A stretch of DNA of 64,000 nt from Coxiellaceae bacterium (lineage in GTDB: Bacteria; Pseudomonadota; Gammaproteobacteria; Coxiellales; Coxiellaceae): positions 124,001 to 188,000 of the forward strand of contig JARGPC010000001.1 in assembly GCA_029212885.1 (NCBI GenBank). Reading direction: 5' to 3'. Below are positions 26,968-36,234 of the stretch, piece after piece; within the stretch, counting starts at the first letter, position 1, and each line of letters starts with the position of its first letter. The notes under the pieces were generated by a model that was not told the DNA's origin, made no database searches, and saw only the letters and a program-made list of their open reading frames with translations. The translations under genes were made by a program, and so were the position numbers.

Positions 26968-27249
26968 CTATACAGCTTCTTTATCAATTGCATTTTTTAC
27001 AAAATCGATATAACCAAGCCGGTAAGCCTTATCAAACAACTCATGACGCGAACAGCAATTCATTTTTTCTTTTGCTTTTTGTAAATATGATTCAGCCGTT
27101 TTATTTGAAATACAAAGTATTTGACCGATTTGTTGAGCGCTCCTGCCACGAAGGAGCCAGATGAGGCATTCTTTTTCGCGATTGGATAATGCAACATTGA
27201 ACTTAGATGACACATCACCTTTGTTAGGTATTAAAGCTTGAATAGTCAT
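26968..27249 (-). CDS. Small LuxR-type DNA-binding protein
   Basis: 93 aa from the ATG; a GTG 12 bases upstream is the alternative start. Consists almost only of a LuxR/GerE domain: LSNREKECLIWLLRGRSAQQ, then the helix-turn-helix IGQILCISNKTAESYLQKA. No receiver or ligand domain. Divergent from the C2/CI-type repressor gene, the spacer carrying a palindromic operator candidate, so the two regulators may control each other. Confidence 0.8.
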   Translation of the reverse strand: MTIQALIPNKGDVSSKFNVALSNREKECLIWLLRGRSAQQIGQILCISNKTAESYLQKAKEKMNCCSRHELFDKAYRLGYIDFVKNAIDKEAV

Positions 27250-27390
27250 AATAAGCTGCACCTCTAAACTTAAGAATGTAACTCAATACCTTTTTCAAGA
27301 AACACTCTTAGCGCCGTCATCCCAAATACACAAAGAAACTTTTAACTTCATCTTTCCAAAAAAATCAGTTAAAATCTTCAATCAATATCC

Positions 27391-27410
27391 TATGTTCTCA
27401 AAAGAACATA
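27391..27410. promoter_or_regulatory. Palindromic operator candidate
   Basis: Perfect inverted repeat TATGTTCT-CAAA-AGAACATA in the divergent spacer, 44 bases upstream of the repressor start. Size and symmetry fit the operator of a dimeric CI/LexA-type repressor, and its position would allow autoregulation and control of the divergent LuxR gene. Confidence 0.65.
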
Positions 27411-27454
27411 GTCAAGAATTTTCACGGCACAGATAAAGCAAGGACATCAAAACA

Positions 27455-28138
27455 GTGGAACTAAGCAGTCACTATCCCAGCAACATACACAATGCGCTTA
27501 GAGCCTTGATCGATCAAAAATCAATTCGCGACAAAAAAAAATTTACTATTTATCAGCTAGCAAAAGCACTTGAGATGCCACACTCCATGCTAGTAAAACT
27601 AACGCACAGTGACCCCAACAAAAGGGTAACCAACCCAAGAATTGAAACATTAACAAAGATTGTTAATTTCTTTAGGCAAGATGGGTTTGAGATATCAATC
27701 AACGATTTATTATCCGAATTTATCACAAACACACGCTGCATAAACGTAGCTGACCAAATAGCAGAGACTTTAGAAGAACAAAAAACAATACCATTATATA
27801 CAATGAATGACGGCTTTAAAAAACCCGCCAACAACATCGAGATTAGTCTAGAAAAAAATGTAAATTGCTCGTTCGCTCTACTGTCAAATGAAGATATAAA
27901 ACCCATCTTCAAGAAAGGATCTATTTTCATAGTTGACAAAAATGCGGAGCCAGAAAACGACACATTAGTAGCCGTTACATCTAAATCCAGCAATAGAGTA
28001 ATCATAAGAAAGCTTTATATTGAAGGTCATAAATACATCCTAAGATCGTATGATAAAAAAGCCCCAACTATCGAGATGAAACCTTCAAATAATTACCAAA
28101 TAATAGGAGTCATAGTACATGTTAACGCAAGAACATAA
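27455..28138 (+). CDS. CI/C2-type repressor with S24-like C-terminal domain
   Basis: 227 aa, GTG start with AAGGA 10 bases ahead. N-terminal helix-turn-helix (TIYQLAKALEMPHSMLVKLT, residues 31-50) and a C-terminal LexA/S24-like domain (about 137-225). Aligned to LexA, Ser144 falls on the catalytic Ser, but its Gly-Met context is LeuLeu, and the catalytic Lys position reads Arg185-Lys186; no Ala-Gly cleavage pair is evident in the linker. It may therefore be a ligand- or oligomerisation-controlled repressor rather than a self-cleaving one. It heads a rightward gene run (28171-30850). Repressors of this type typically sit on integrative elements. Confidence 0.82.
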   Translation: MELSSHYPSNIHNALRALIDQKSIRDKKKFTIYQLAKALEMPHSMLVKLTHSDPNKRVTNPRIETLTKIVNFFRQDGFEISINDLLSEFITNTRCINVADQIAETLEEQKTIPLYTMNDGFKKPANNIEISLEKNVNCSFALLSNEDIKPIFKKGSIFIVDKNAEPENDTLVAVTSKSSNRVIIRKLYIEGHKYILRSYDKKAPTIEMKPSNNYQIIGVIVHVNART

Positions 28139-28170
28139 CGGGTTGAAAACCATCCCAAGGATAGAAACAT

Positions 28171-28482
28171 ATGACTTCAAAGAATATTATTTGGAAAATC
28201 GACAAACTAATACAAGATTACCTTGGACTTAAAAATGATCCTACAACTCCCATCAGTGTAAAACTTACTGATACTGATTTATCTATTATAAATAACACCG
28301 CCTTTAAACGACATACCTTTCAATTAAGCTGGCAGCAATTTTGTCATCTGGATATAAAGCAGCTTAATAAAACAAAGAAAAAACAGCTTGGTCAAGCGGT
28401 TGGAAAAACAATCGCAAAAAAGCTAACTATTTCATTCGACAACCCCACATACCGTAAAGAGAAAAGCAATGCTGGCAAATAA
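28171..28482 (+). CDS. Small hypothetical protein
   Basis: 103 aa, ATG 8 bases after AAGGAT. Mixed charged sequence, basic C-terminal half (KTKKKQLGQAVGKTIAKK), no signal, no membrane segment, no motif I recognise. It lies between the repressor gene and the transporter gene, overlapping the latter by 14 bases, so it is translated with it. Codon use and A+T content match the island. Confidence 0.6.
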   Translation: MTSKNIIWKIDKLIQDYLGLKNDPTTPISVKLTDTDLSIINNTAFKRHTFQLSWQQFCHLDIKQLNKTKKKQLGQAVGKTIAKKLTISFDNPTYRKEKSNAGK

Positions 28483-29218
28483 CAGTCAAAATCCAGAAAA
28501 AATACAAACATACCCTAAATATTTAGGATTCCTAACTCTCACCTACACAATGGTAATAGTATTAGCTAATTGGTTTGACCCCAGACTGATTAATATTTTC
28601 GGGCTCAATACTGATGCTGGCACTATTATTTTCCCCCTAACCTTCCTCCTTTCAGACTTAATCACCGAGGTATATGGCTATAAGCACGCAAGACGAGCCA
28701 TTTGGTGCGGTTTTCTTTTCAATATTGTATTTATAATTTATGGACAAGCCGTTATCCATATGCCTAACCCTGGATATCAGACTCACAACCTAGAGTTCGA
28801 CTCTATTTTAACTATAAACTCACGAATTATATTTGCTTCTATACTAAGTTATTTCTGCTCAGAACCTCTAAATTCAATCATCATGGCCAAACTGAAAGTC
28901 AAGCTAAATGGGAAGTATATAGGAATCAGATTTGTACTATCAACAATTGTCGCCTCTGGCATGGACAGCGCGATATTCAGTCTATTTGCATTTTATAACG
29001 CCATGTCAAAAGCAAATTTGATATCTTTGATTCTAACTATGTGGGTTATCAAAGTATTTATTGAAATAATTTGTTTACCAATATCCATCAGATTAGCCGA
29101 TAAGCTTAAATCCAAAGAGCACCTTGATATTTATGATAGCCACACTAAATTTAATATCCTAAGTTTGAATATCGATTACAACTTAAATGATAACTTGTAT
29201 GCACAGGAAAAGGAGTAA
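28469..29218 (+). CDS. Queuosine precursor transporter, VUT/YhhQ family
   Basis: 249 aa, six or seven hydrophobic segments. Family marks: LANWFDPR at the end of the first helix, GTIIFPLTFLLSDLITEVYGYKHA style block (residues about 51-75), and the later conserved helix with GMDSAIFSLFAF. The family imports queuine or preQ0/preQ1 for tRNA modification. C-terminal tail of about 45 soluble residues is longer than usual. A second, divergent member is at 50855-51523. Start overlaps the preceding small gene. Confidence 0.85.
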   Translation: MLANNSQNPEKIQTYPKYLGFLTLTYTMVIVLANWFDPRLINIFGLNTDAGTIIFPLTFLLSDLITEVYGYKHARRAIWCGFLFNIVFIIYGQAVIHMPNPGYQTHNLEFDSILTINSRIIFASILSYFCSEPLNSIIMAKLKVKLNGKYIGIRFVLSTIVASGMDSAIFSLFAFYNAMSKANLISLILTMWVIKVFIEIICLPISIRLADKLKSKEHLDIYDSHTKFNILSLNIDYNLNDNLYAQEKE

Positions 29219-29223
29219 AATCA

Positions 29224-29736
29224 ATGAGCGATTACTACATCACGACAACCAAACAAACCATGCTAAAAAATAAATCCAAAATTCGCAATATGCTTTCAAC
29301 ATGTTTTTGGTCTAAGAATATCCCTGTTGAGTATGTCGAGCGATTTATTCAGCACTCTTTATGCTTTGCTGCTTATGAAAAGTCGTCGAAACAGCTAGTG
29401 GGCTTTGGCCGGGTCATTTCTGACTTCACTACATATGCATATGTTTGTGATGTTATTATTGACCCCAAGTACAGAAAAAAAAGCATTGCTACTATGCTGA
29501 TGAAGCATATCTTTTCACACCCTGAACTACAAGGACTAAAAACGTGGTCACTTCGCACTTCCGATGAAGCAAGAACAATCTATGAACGCCTTGGGTTCAA
29601 GGTTGCCGGCCACCCTGAAACACAGATGGAAATCAATGATTTGGATATATACACGCACTCAAGCTTTAGAAATATCCATAAACAAGACAACAAAGAGGAC
29701 AAATTTCAGAGAAGCTTATCGCATTCAAATCTATAA
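29224..29736 (+). CDS. GNAT-family N-acetyltransferase
   Basis: 170 aa, ATG after AAGGAG at 8 bases. GNAT domain with VCDVIIDPKYRKKSIATMLM (motif A; the usual G-x-G is Lys-Ser-Ile-Ala) and EARTIYERLGFKVAG (motif B). The last 25 residues are a polar extension. Follows the transporter gene by 5 bases; probably the same transcript. Substrate unknown. Confidence 0.82.
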   Translation: MSDYYITTTKQTMLKNKSKIRNMLSTCFWSKNIPVEYVERFIQHSLCFAAYEKSSKQLVGFGRVISDFTTYAYVCDVIIDPKYRKKSIATMLMKHIFSHPELQGLKTWSLRTSDEARTIYERLGFKVAGHPETQMEINDLDIYTHSSFRNIHKQDNKEDKFQRSLSHSNL

Positions 29737-29818
29737 ACTGCACCGTATTTACAATGCGAATATATACAGCCTCTGTTACTACAATTGAACTTAATATTTC
29801 CACACAGGAGCTAACGGT

Positions 29819-30850
29819 ATGAAAAGCGTTGATTTAGGCATAGTTTGCGCGGTAGACGAAGAATATACTTCACTATCGAATTACCTTTTGGAAAAAGAAT
29901 ACAGAACCATGGGCGACAAACCTATTACAGTTGGCGCCTTCAATAATACATCAATAGCCATAATCAAGTCCGGCATTGGAAATATAAACTCAGCTTGCGC
30001 AACGACGCTTTTATACTCTACTTACAAGCCTCATTTAATGCTTTTTTCTGGTATTGCTGGCAGCTTAAATCCTAAGCTCAAAATCGGTGATGTATTAATT
30101 GGAAAAGCAGCATTCCAAGCCGAAGCCAATAGCCACGAACAATTACGACGAACATGGGAAATGCCATCCTTAATAAAGACTGCAGACACGCAGCTCAGCG
30201 ACATCGCTCTTTCTTTAGCAGAAAATTGCCCATACCCTGTAAAGCAGGGCATGATTGTTAGCAGTGATATTTATCCCGCACCCGATGATTTTCAAGCACT
30301 ATTTGAAGAACAACACGCACAAGCAATCGACATGGAAACTGCAGCATTTTACCAAGTGTGCAATGGATTAAATATTCCCTGCTTATGCTTAAGAAGCTTT
30401 AGCAACCCTGTCACTAACAGTAAAAAAGAAGATTTACACGATCATCATATCGAAAAATCCTCTACTCACTCATCTGACTTTTGCTTTCGTTTAATTAATA
30501 AATTAATTATGGAAAACCATATTGCATCATTTAACAGCCCCTCTAACAACACGGCTGAAACCCTGGTTAGCAAGTTGAACTTAGAACCTCACCCTGAAGG
30601 CGGCCACTACAAACGTACCTATAGCTCGGAAAGCATGATAAATGTTGATAAATGCGAATATGGAGATGACACTCGCCTTGCTGCGAGCTCTATTTACTAT
30701 CTACTGCAAAAAAATCAATTCTCAGCATGGCACAGTGTTAAATCAGATGAAACTTGGTTTCACCATCAAGGCTGCAGCTTAACTATTCATCTGATCGATC
30801 CAAAATCACAAGCATATAACACCATATGTATCGGCGATTACCGTACTTAG
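29819..30850 (+). CDS. Nucleoside phosphorylase/nucleosidase fused to a cut-off cupin domain
   Basis: 343 aa, ATG after AGGAG. Residues 1-228 are a PNP/MTA-SAH-nucleosidase fold: SGIAGSLNPKLKIGD, and AIDMETAAFY with the ribose-binding Met-Glu. The catalytic Asp of MTA nucleosidase (SD) is Asn in LRSFSN, which points to phosphorylase-like or altered chemistry. Residues about 245-343 begin a DUF985/cupin_5 domain (LEPHPEGGHYKRTY, WHSVKSDETWFHHQG), but the frame stops some 40 residues before that domain normally ends. The fusion is unusual; the shortened cupin may be a decayed end. Confidence 0.7.
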   Translation: MKSVDLGIVCAVDEEYTSLSNYLLEKEYRTMGDKPITVGAFNNTSIAIIKSGIGNINSACATTLLYSTYKPHLMLFSGIAGSLNPKLKIGDVLIGKAAFQAEANSHEQLRRTWEMPSLIKTADTQLSDIALSLAENCPYPVKQGMIVSSDIYPAPDDFQALFEEQHAQAIDMETAAFYQVCNGLNIPCLCLRSFSNPVTNSKKEDLHDHHIEKSSTHSSDFCFRLINKLIMENHIASFNSPSNNTAETLVSKLNLEPHPEGGHYKRTYSSESMINVDKCEYGDDTRLAASSIYYLLQKNQFSAWHSVKSDETWFHHQGCSLTIHLIDPKSQAYNTICIGDYRT

Positions 30851-30928
30851 CTAGGCTTTATTTCTTCCACGGCAAATAGTAAGCAGATCCGTACTTTTAA
30901 TAGAAATTTCTTAGAGAGCACTAACAAA

Positions 30929-31662
30929 CTATTTTATACCAACGCCTAAAGATAAGACTTTAGATACTGCAACTGAAAGATCACTCCACATTTTAGCTTG
31001 TGTCACACAAATAAAATCAAAAGCAACACTTACACTGCTGGGGTCTCTATCCCAAATACTCGCAAGCTCACTATATGTTTTATCAAAATGCTCCGCTTCA
31101 CGATGCACCTTAAAAAAGATATGCTCATTCGGAAATAAAGCAGTCAATGCTTCGTAATCTGTTTTATCTAAACGCTCATAGGCTGAGAAAGTAGCGAATT
31201 GAACATCACAGGGCTGCTCACGTAACCATTTAATGTGTAGATTATTAAATTCTCGTATTGCAGGTAAATAATCGACTTCATTCTGTATGACATCTGTTAA
31301 GTCAACATCCATTTTTTTGCAAAATCCAGGTACATTTGCTCATGTGATATGTAATCACCATTAAATTCCTCTTCAATGTTTTTTAAAACTATCTCTTTTA
31401 TATTTTTATTAGGAGCATAATTTCCAAGGTGCCATAAAAAATCTTTAAAGTGCGCCCTGGCATGATAAAATATCTTTATAAAATATTTTATTTGATCCTG
31501 ACTATATTGAGTCGTTACTTTTGGATTAAAAAGATCAATGTTGCTAATCTTGCCTTTATAATCTGAATCCCAAGCGATTAAAAATTCCTCCAGACTTCCG
31601 CGCACAATATCTTCAGATTGATCAAAAGCTTTAGGTGCTGATGCTGCGGTAATATCGTTCAT
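30929..31662 (-). pseudogene. CADD-like di-metal oxygenase split by a -1 frame change
   Basis: Two overlapping frames make one protein. 31297-31662 (121 aa) has ARAHFKDFLWHLGNYAP and NIEEEFNGDYISHEQ; 30929-31312 (127 aa) has FSAYERLDK and FKVHREAEHFDK. Together these give the Glu/His metal ligands of heme-oxygenase-like diiron proteins such as Chlamydia CADD (a pABA-synthesis enzyme) and a total of about 240 aa, the right length. The join is at GCA AAA AAA TGG: the seven A's form a canonical A-AAA-AAA slippery site, so it may be programmed -1 frameshifting, transcriptional slippage, a true one-base deletion, or a read error. The downstream ATG could also start a separate subunit. Confidence 0.65.
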
Positions 31663-32056
31663 TTCTCGGGCCTCCGTATAATGAGAATAATTGAATATAA
31701 AAATACTATTACCTCCATGTAGAATCGATTACATCGCCCACACCAATGTCCATATTTTGATGAATTGTAACACTTAAGATATCATATATGTAGATGTATA
31801 AATTACCATATATCATTTTAATTGCTAAATATGTAATTGCCTGAATTAAACCTTTGAATTTTTCATAAGACCGAATAGCCTAAACCAAGAAACACAAAAC
31901 TATCGTCAAAAATATCAGATTTTTTGAGTCCAATTTTCAACAAATCTGGCACCTCAAAAGTATTTAATCAATAAAATCAATTGGATATAAGCTTCCTTAT
32001 GCCAGCGGACTACTTATAGCGACCTATACGTTGCCCTACATAACAAAACTGTGTAA
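31663..32056. other. A+T-rich intergenic stretch without a gene
   Basis: 394 bp. Apart from the GGAGG ribosome-binding site of the CADD-like gene (just after 31662 on the minus strand), I see no reading frame with coding character, no tRNA cloverleaf and no strong terminator. It marks the right edge of the A+T-rich island. Confidence 0.5.
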
Positions 32057-32797
32057 TCACTGCCGTTGAAAAGGAAAAATAGTCTTAATCACCGCTTGCG
32101 GTTCGATGATAATATCTTGCACATAGGTATAGCGACTAAGGCCTAATAGGCACTCAACCATATCGGCGATATCACAAGTTTGGATCATCTGCTCTTGCGG
32201 CACATCCAAACCTTTGGTCATGTCAGTGCTAACCCAGCCGGGGTGAAGTGAAGTGACTTTTACATGATAGGGTGATAACTCTTTATATAACGCCTCGGAA
32301 AACCCACGCAAACCAAACTTCGATGCGGCATAGCCACCCAGTGATTCACGACCAATCACACCTGAACGAGACACTAAATTAAAAATATATCCGGACTCAC
32401 GCTGCTTCATCCCCTGAGCAACGGCATGAATCACATAGAATGCACCCAATAAATTAACCTTTAGCATCGCTTCAAAATCATCCGGGTCGAGCCAACTGGT
32501 ACCCTTAATAGCGATGCCCGCATTATTGAATACAACATCAACTTGACCATACTGCTTAACCACATCGTCAACGCAATCAAACACCTGCTGCTTTTGAGTA
32601 ACATCCACTTCATAACAATCCGCCTTCACACCATAACGCAGCTGGATATCACTAGACACAAGCCTTAACTCTTCAATGGTTCTAGCCAATAATGCGACAT
32701 GATAGCCCATGCGGGCTAAGCGCTCGGCAACGGCCTTGCCAATGCCTCGGCTTGCACCAGTAACAATGGCAACTTTTTCGTCATCTTTATCAACCAT
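32057..32797 (-). CDS. Short-chain dehydrogenase/reductase
   Basis: 246 aa from the ATG (a GTG two codons upstream is also possible). Classical SDR: cofactor loop TGASRGIGKA, NNAGI in strand 4, and the catalytic Ser and Y-x-x-x-K as SRSG ... YAASKFG. An Arg after the Gly-rich loop (LLART) favours NADP(H). Substrate unknown. Stands alone. Confidence 0.9.
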   Translation of the reverse strand: MVDKDDEKVAIVTGASRGIGKAVAERLARMGYHVALLARTIEELRLVSSDIQLRYGVKADCYEVDVTQKQQVFDCVDDVVKQYGQVDVVFNNAGIAIKGTSWLDPDDFEAMLKVNLLGAFYVIHAVAQGMKQRESGYIFNLVSRSGVIGRESLGGYAASKFGLRGFSEALYKELSPYHVKVTSLHPGWVSTDMTKGLDVPQEQMIQTCDIADMVECLLGLSRYTYVQDIIIEPQAVIKTIFPFQRQ

Positions 32798-32870
32798 AAC
32801 CACACTCGTCGATTAATTTAGGTGACTTAAGTGTAGCAAATTATCACTATTCAGTATGCTTAATATCGAC

Positions 32871-33947
32871 TCATTGCTGCTTAGGGCTTAAAGGCTGATC
32901 ACAAGCCTCCGAAGCTTCGCCGCTACTACCGCCAAAGCTCCCATATTCCAAGTCACTGCCTTGACGCGCGAGAAAACGGTGAACCCTTTTTTCTTGAAAC
33001 AACTTCGACTTCACCCTTTTTATCTTTTCCTCAGCCGGAGCTTCAGCCGCCTGACAGCGCCGCTGGTATAGCCGCTGCTTGATTTGCCAAACCGTTAATC
33101 CCGTATGAATATGACTTGATTTTTTTTCTTCAGTAGGCGGTGTCGGTCTAATTTTCACTTCACTTACCTGTATATCAGCTCGCTTTAAAGCATGCACCCC
33201 CCTTCTACCCTTTGTGCGTGGTCGTAATTTTGAATTAAACACATACACATCAAGCTTATTACGAATCACACGATCAATCGCACGCTCCTTTTGTGTTTTC
33301 GCATGGCGATGCTTGTACTTCAACCGCCTTCGTTTTTTACGTGCCTGTTGCTCAACTTTTTTTTCTTCCCTAGTCGCTTGCTCTGATTGCCGCATATTTT
33401 TTTCAATCTCAGCTCCCAACTGCTGAGCGGCTTGTACAGCTTGCTTGTTATCAACTGGCGCTATCGCGGGAAAATCGAATAGCCTTGAATTTTCATCTTT
33501 TATTACTACAGAAAGGTGCTGATCATTATGCGTTGACTTAGATTCTTCAGGTGCAGCACTATTTTCACCGGCCTCACTCAGCGAAGTTGACTCAATGCTT
33601 ATTTCTGGAGTTGTTGATAAACACTTCGGCGCAACCTCAGACCCCCCCTTACATTCAGCACGAGGCGAAGTTTGCGTAGCACTGTGACGCAGCTCACGAA
33701 TCATAGGCATGGCTTGATATGGCCTTAGCTGATCGGGGGATTTCGGGGTATATTTTTGATAGGAACCCTTACACCAATCCAATAATCGCTGCCCTGCAAC
33801 ACTTAATATTTCTCGCTTCTGCCCATTCAAAGTAAAATATCGCAAGCCATTGTCATAATACTTCAATGATCGCCATTTATTTTGACCAGCATAAGCTGGC
33901 TGAATAGTTCCCGAATACGGGCGCACCCCCTCTCTATAAGTAGGCAT
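32871..33947 (-). CDS. Basic, low-complexity orphan protein with NLS-like cluster (putative effector)
   Basis: 358 aa. The ATG for MPTYREG is chosen because GGAG lies 7 bases ahead; an upstream in-frame ATG would add 8 residues. No recognised domain. Residues 105-170 are Ser/Thr/Glu-rich and probably disordered; then a coiled-coil-like EKKVEQQARKKRRRLKYK stretch followed by KHRHAKTQKER gives a strong basic cluster like a bipartite nuclear signal. C-terminal 30 residues are Gly/Ser-rich. No signal peptide or membrane helix. A secreted, nucleus-directed role is only an inference. Confidence 0.55.
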   Translation of the reverse strand: MPTYREGVRPYSGTIQPAYAGQNKWRSLKYYDNGLRYFTLNGQKREILSVAGQRLLDWCKGSYQKYTPKSPDQLRPYQAMPMIRELRHSATQTSPRAECKGGSEVAPKCLSTTPEISIESTSLSEAGENSAAPEESKSTHNDQHLSVVIKDENSRLFDFPAIAPVDNKQAVQAAQQLGAEIEKNMRQSEQATREEKKVEQQARKKRRRLKYKHRHAKTQKERAIDRVIRNKLDVYVFNSKLRPRTKGRRGVHALKRADIQVSEVKIRPTPPTEEKKSSHIHTGLTVWQIKQRLYQRRCQAAEAPAEEKIKRVKSKLFQEKRVHRFLARQGSDLEYGSFGGSSGEASEACDQPLSPKQQ

Positions 33948-34093
33948 TATTACTCTCCGATAGGAATACACTAGCGGTATTCGATATTAAAAATCACCGA
34001 ACTCTAGAATCCATTAGAATAAGAAAGAACACGACCGAACGATCACGAAAGAGAAATATACGATATTTTTTATTACATTGCAAATAGCGACAA

Positions 34094-35263
34094 TCAGCTG
34101 CAGCTGGGGTCAGCAGGATGAAATGCGATCGAAGCGAACTTCAACGTATTGCTAGCATCGGTTGCATCTCCCACCAGGGTCGCCACACCCGTTGCAATAT
34201 TCAACTTAGCTAATTTCCTCACTTGAGAGCCAGAAACCTTAAGCAATACGTAAAATTGTTGGCTTGTAGGATTTACCGTTAAACCTGTTGCACCGGTAAT
34301 GGTATAGCCTGACATCGATATCGTGGCAACTGCCGTTGCTGCACCTGTCGTTTGATTAATCGTATATAAGGTATCAGAAGTCGTATCAACCGCATAAATA
34401 GTATGATGCAAACAAGCCATTCCCCGATAACCAACATATTCAACATTATTCACTAATGTCTGCACACCCGCTATTGTATTAGCAATAAATTGCTGCTCAT
34501 AAGAGGTCGCAAGAAAAGTATTGCCATTGTATACAACACCCTGGACTTCAAAATAAACATCTGTTGGTGGCGTACCTTGAGTAAGTGTAATATCCGTTGT
34601 TGTTAACTGCGCCAAGTTTATACGCTGAAATACAGGATTATCATACCCACTCCAATGATATAAATTAACGCCATCAGAAGCGATAGCCTCACCATCATCA
34701 CCACCACTCAATACCATAACCAGGGTAGCAAGCGCTGTAGATGGATTAAGTGAGAATAATGTTTCTGGCTCATCTGAGCCACTACCGGTAACACCGTATA
34801 ACGTGCCTGTAGCTGCTGGCGGTGCACTATACACAGATAAACTGATTGGCACAGCCAAACCTGAACACACGGCGCCATTAAACATGCACACACGCGGCGT
34901 TAACCCATTACTAACACTGCCCGTCAATCCAGTACTAGCATTTATATTCACTTCCAAGACGCAACTTGCACCATTTGCTAAAGTGGTTGTTGTTCTACAG
35001 GTATTACTACTATCACTACTCAATGACGTGGTCACAATACTAGGCGAGTAATAATTTGCAAAAAAGCTAAGGCCACTAAAACTAGTACCGCTAGTATTTG
35101 TCACCGTAAAGGTTTCTGTTGTACTAGCCCCTTGCGCTAAAGAAATATTCGTTGTACCCGTAGTAGATGAAACTGTAAATATGTTTGCGCAGTATCCAGT
35201 CAAGGGCAAACAGATAGCGATCGCCAACAATAATGAATTCATTTTATTCACAGATCTACGCAT
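34094..35263 (-). CDS. Secreted beta-propeller-like protein
   Basis: 389 aa. Signal peptide about 8-25 (LLLAIAICLPLTGYCA). Residues 26-145 form a Thr/Ser-rich beta-sandwich with two Cys pairs (e.g. TCRTTTTLANGASC and RVCMFNGAVC), resembling immunoglobulin-like adhesion domains; from about 150 onward there are repeated TLYGVTG / TLYTINQTTGAAT / KLNIATGVATLV units of about 45 residues typical of beta-propeller blades. No catalytic motif. Probably periplasmic or surface-located. Next to an outer-membrane barrel gene, 14 bases away, read in the same direction, so possibly one transcript. Confidence 0.65.
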   Translation of the reverse strand: MRRSVNKMNSLLLAIAICLPLTGYCANIFTVSSTTGTTNISLAQGASTTETFTVTNTSGTSFSGLSFFANYYSPSIVTTSLSSDSSNTCRTTTTLANGASCVLEVNINASTGLTGSVSNGLTPRVCMFNGAVCSGLAVPISLSVYSAPPAATGTLYGVTGSGSDEPETLFSLNPSTALATLVMVLSGGDDGEAIASDGVNLYHWSGYDNPVFQRINLAQLTTTDITLTQGTPPTDVYFEVQGVVYNGNTFLATSYEQQFIANTIAGVQTLVNNVEYVGYRGMACLHHTIYAVDTTSDTLYTINQTTGAATAVATISMSGYTITGATGLTVNPTSQQFYVLLKVSGSQVRKLAKLNIATGVATLVGDATDASNTLKFASIAFHPADPSCS

Positions 35264-35277
35264 GTCACTTCCTTCTA

Positions 35278-36042
35278 TTACGCAAATGATAAACCCAGTA
35301 CGATTAAGTGTGCGCTTAATGTACCTGAATTAATTTGATTACCAGTACCCTGCACTGCCGATGGCAATAAAGCAGCATCACCAGCACTATAAAAACGATA
35401 ATCCATAGTAATACTGGCGTTTTTGCTAATAAGATGTTGAACTCCTAAACCAAAACCATACGCAAAGTCACTACTGGTATTATTACCAAAGAGTGATGCA
35501 CTAGGCAAAGCTGTGCTGCCCTGAGGAATCGTCTCTGTATAACCTGATAATCGATTCCAAGCACTGCCTAATGCAACAGAAAAATAGGGTTGCCATAACG
35601 GCTTCCAATGCCATAGTGCACGCATTTGCACAAGCAACATAAAGCTTTCAGCATTCAGTTGGTAATTTAGCGTTGCGAAATTAGGCGAAACATTCACCAA
35701 AGGATGGACCCTGCCCGTTAACTGATCGTAATTAAGGTAGTCCGCTTGCAGACCTAGCGCCAACTCATAAGCTGAACTCAAAGCCAACTGATATCCTGCA
35801 TCTATACCAACAAAACCAGCTAATTGAGTTGCTCTATAACTCGCGTAGTTATTCGTCAACCCAGGAGCAGGGGAATCAAATAAAGTAACATTTTGAGCAA
35901 TTCCATTGGTGGTAATACCTAAACCCGCCGCAGCGCCACCATACCAACCCTGCCCAAAAACGACGGCACTGAACGCAGCCATACCTAAAAAAAAGCTACA
36001 CGCTGTTAATATTTTAACAATAGGGAGTCGTAAAAAATGCAC
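35278..36042 (-). CDS. Outer-membrane beta-barrel protein
   Basis: 254 aa from a GTG that has AAGGA 7 bases ahead (an upstream TTG is less likely). Signal peptide ILTACSFFLGMAAFSAVVFG, then alternating amphipathic strands, GWYGGAAAGLG at the first strand and a C-terminal strand ending in VLGLSFA with the terminal aromatic residue then Ala. Size and pattern fit an 8-stranded OmpA/OmpW/opacity-type barrel. Specific function unknown. Confidence 0.7.
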   Translation of the reverse strand: MHFLRLPIVKILTACSFFLGMAAFSAVVFGQGWYGGAAAGLGITTNGIAQNVTLFDSPAPGLTNNYASYRATQLAGFVGIDAGYQLALSSAYELALGLQADYLNYDQLTGRVHPLVNVSPNFATLNYQLNAESFMLLVQMRALWHWKPLWQPYFSVALGSAWNRLSGYTETIPQGSTALPSASLFGNNTSSDFAYGFGLGVQHLISKNASITMDYRFYSAGDAALLPSAVQGTGNQINSGTLSAHLIVLGLSFA

Positions 36043-36234
36043 ATTGACGTCCTTGTTCAATAGATACAAATCTAATATATCATAGCCACACTAAACTACC
36101 TACGATGAAGCTTTTTCACCCACCCAACACGAAAGCCAAATTACCAGTAATATAGTTGAAATATGTAGGGCATCATGCTACCCTTGCGCAATCAAAAAAT
36201 TATTACAATTACTATAAGTTAATGGTATATAGAA

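Noticed and set aside
34094..34105. CaaX box at the end of the beta-propeller-like protein
   Set aside because: It ends PSCS: the Cys is second from the end, not fourth, and the protein has a signal peptide for export.
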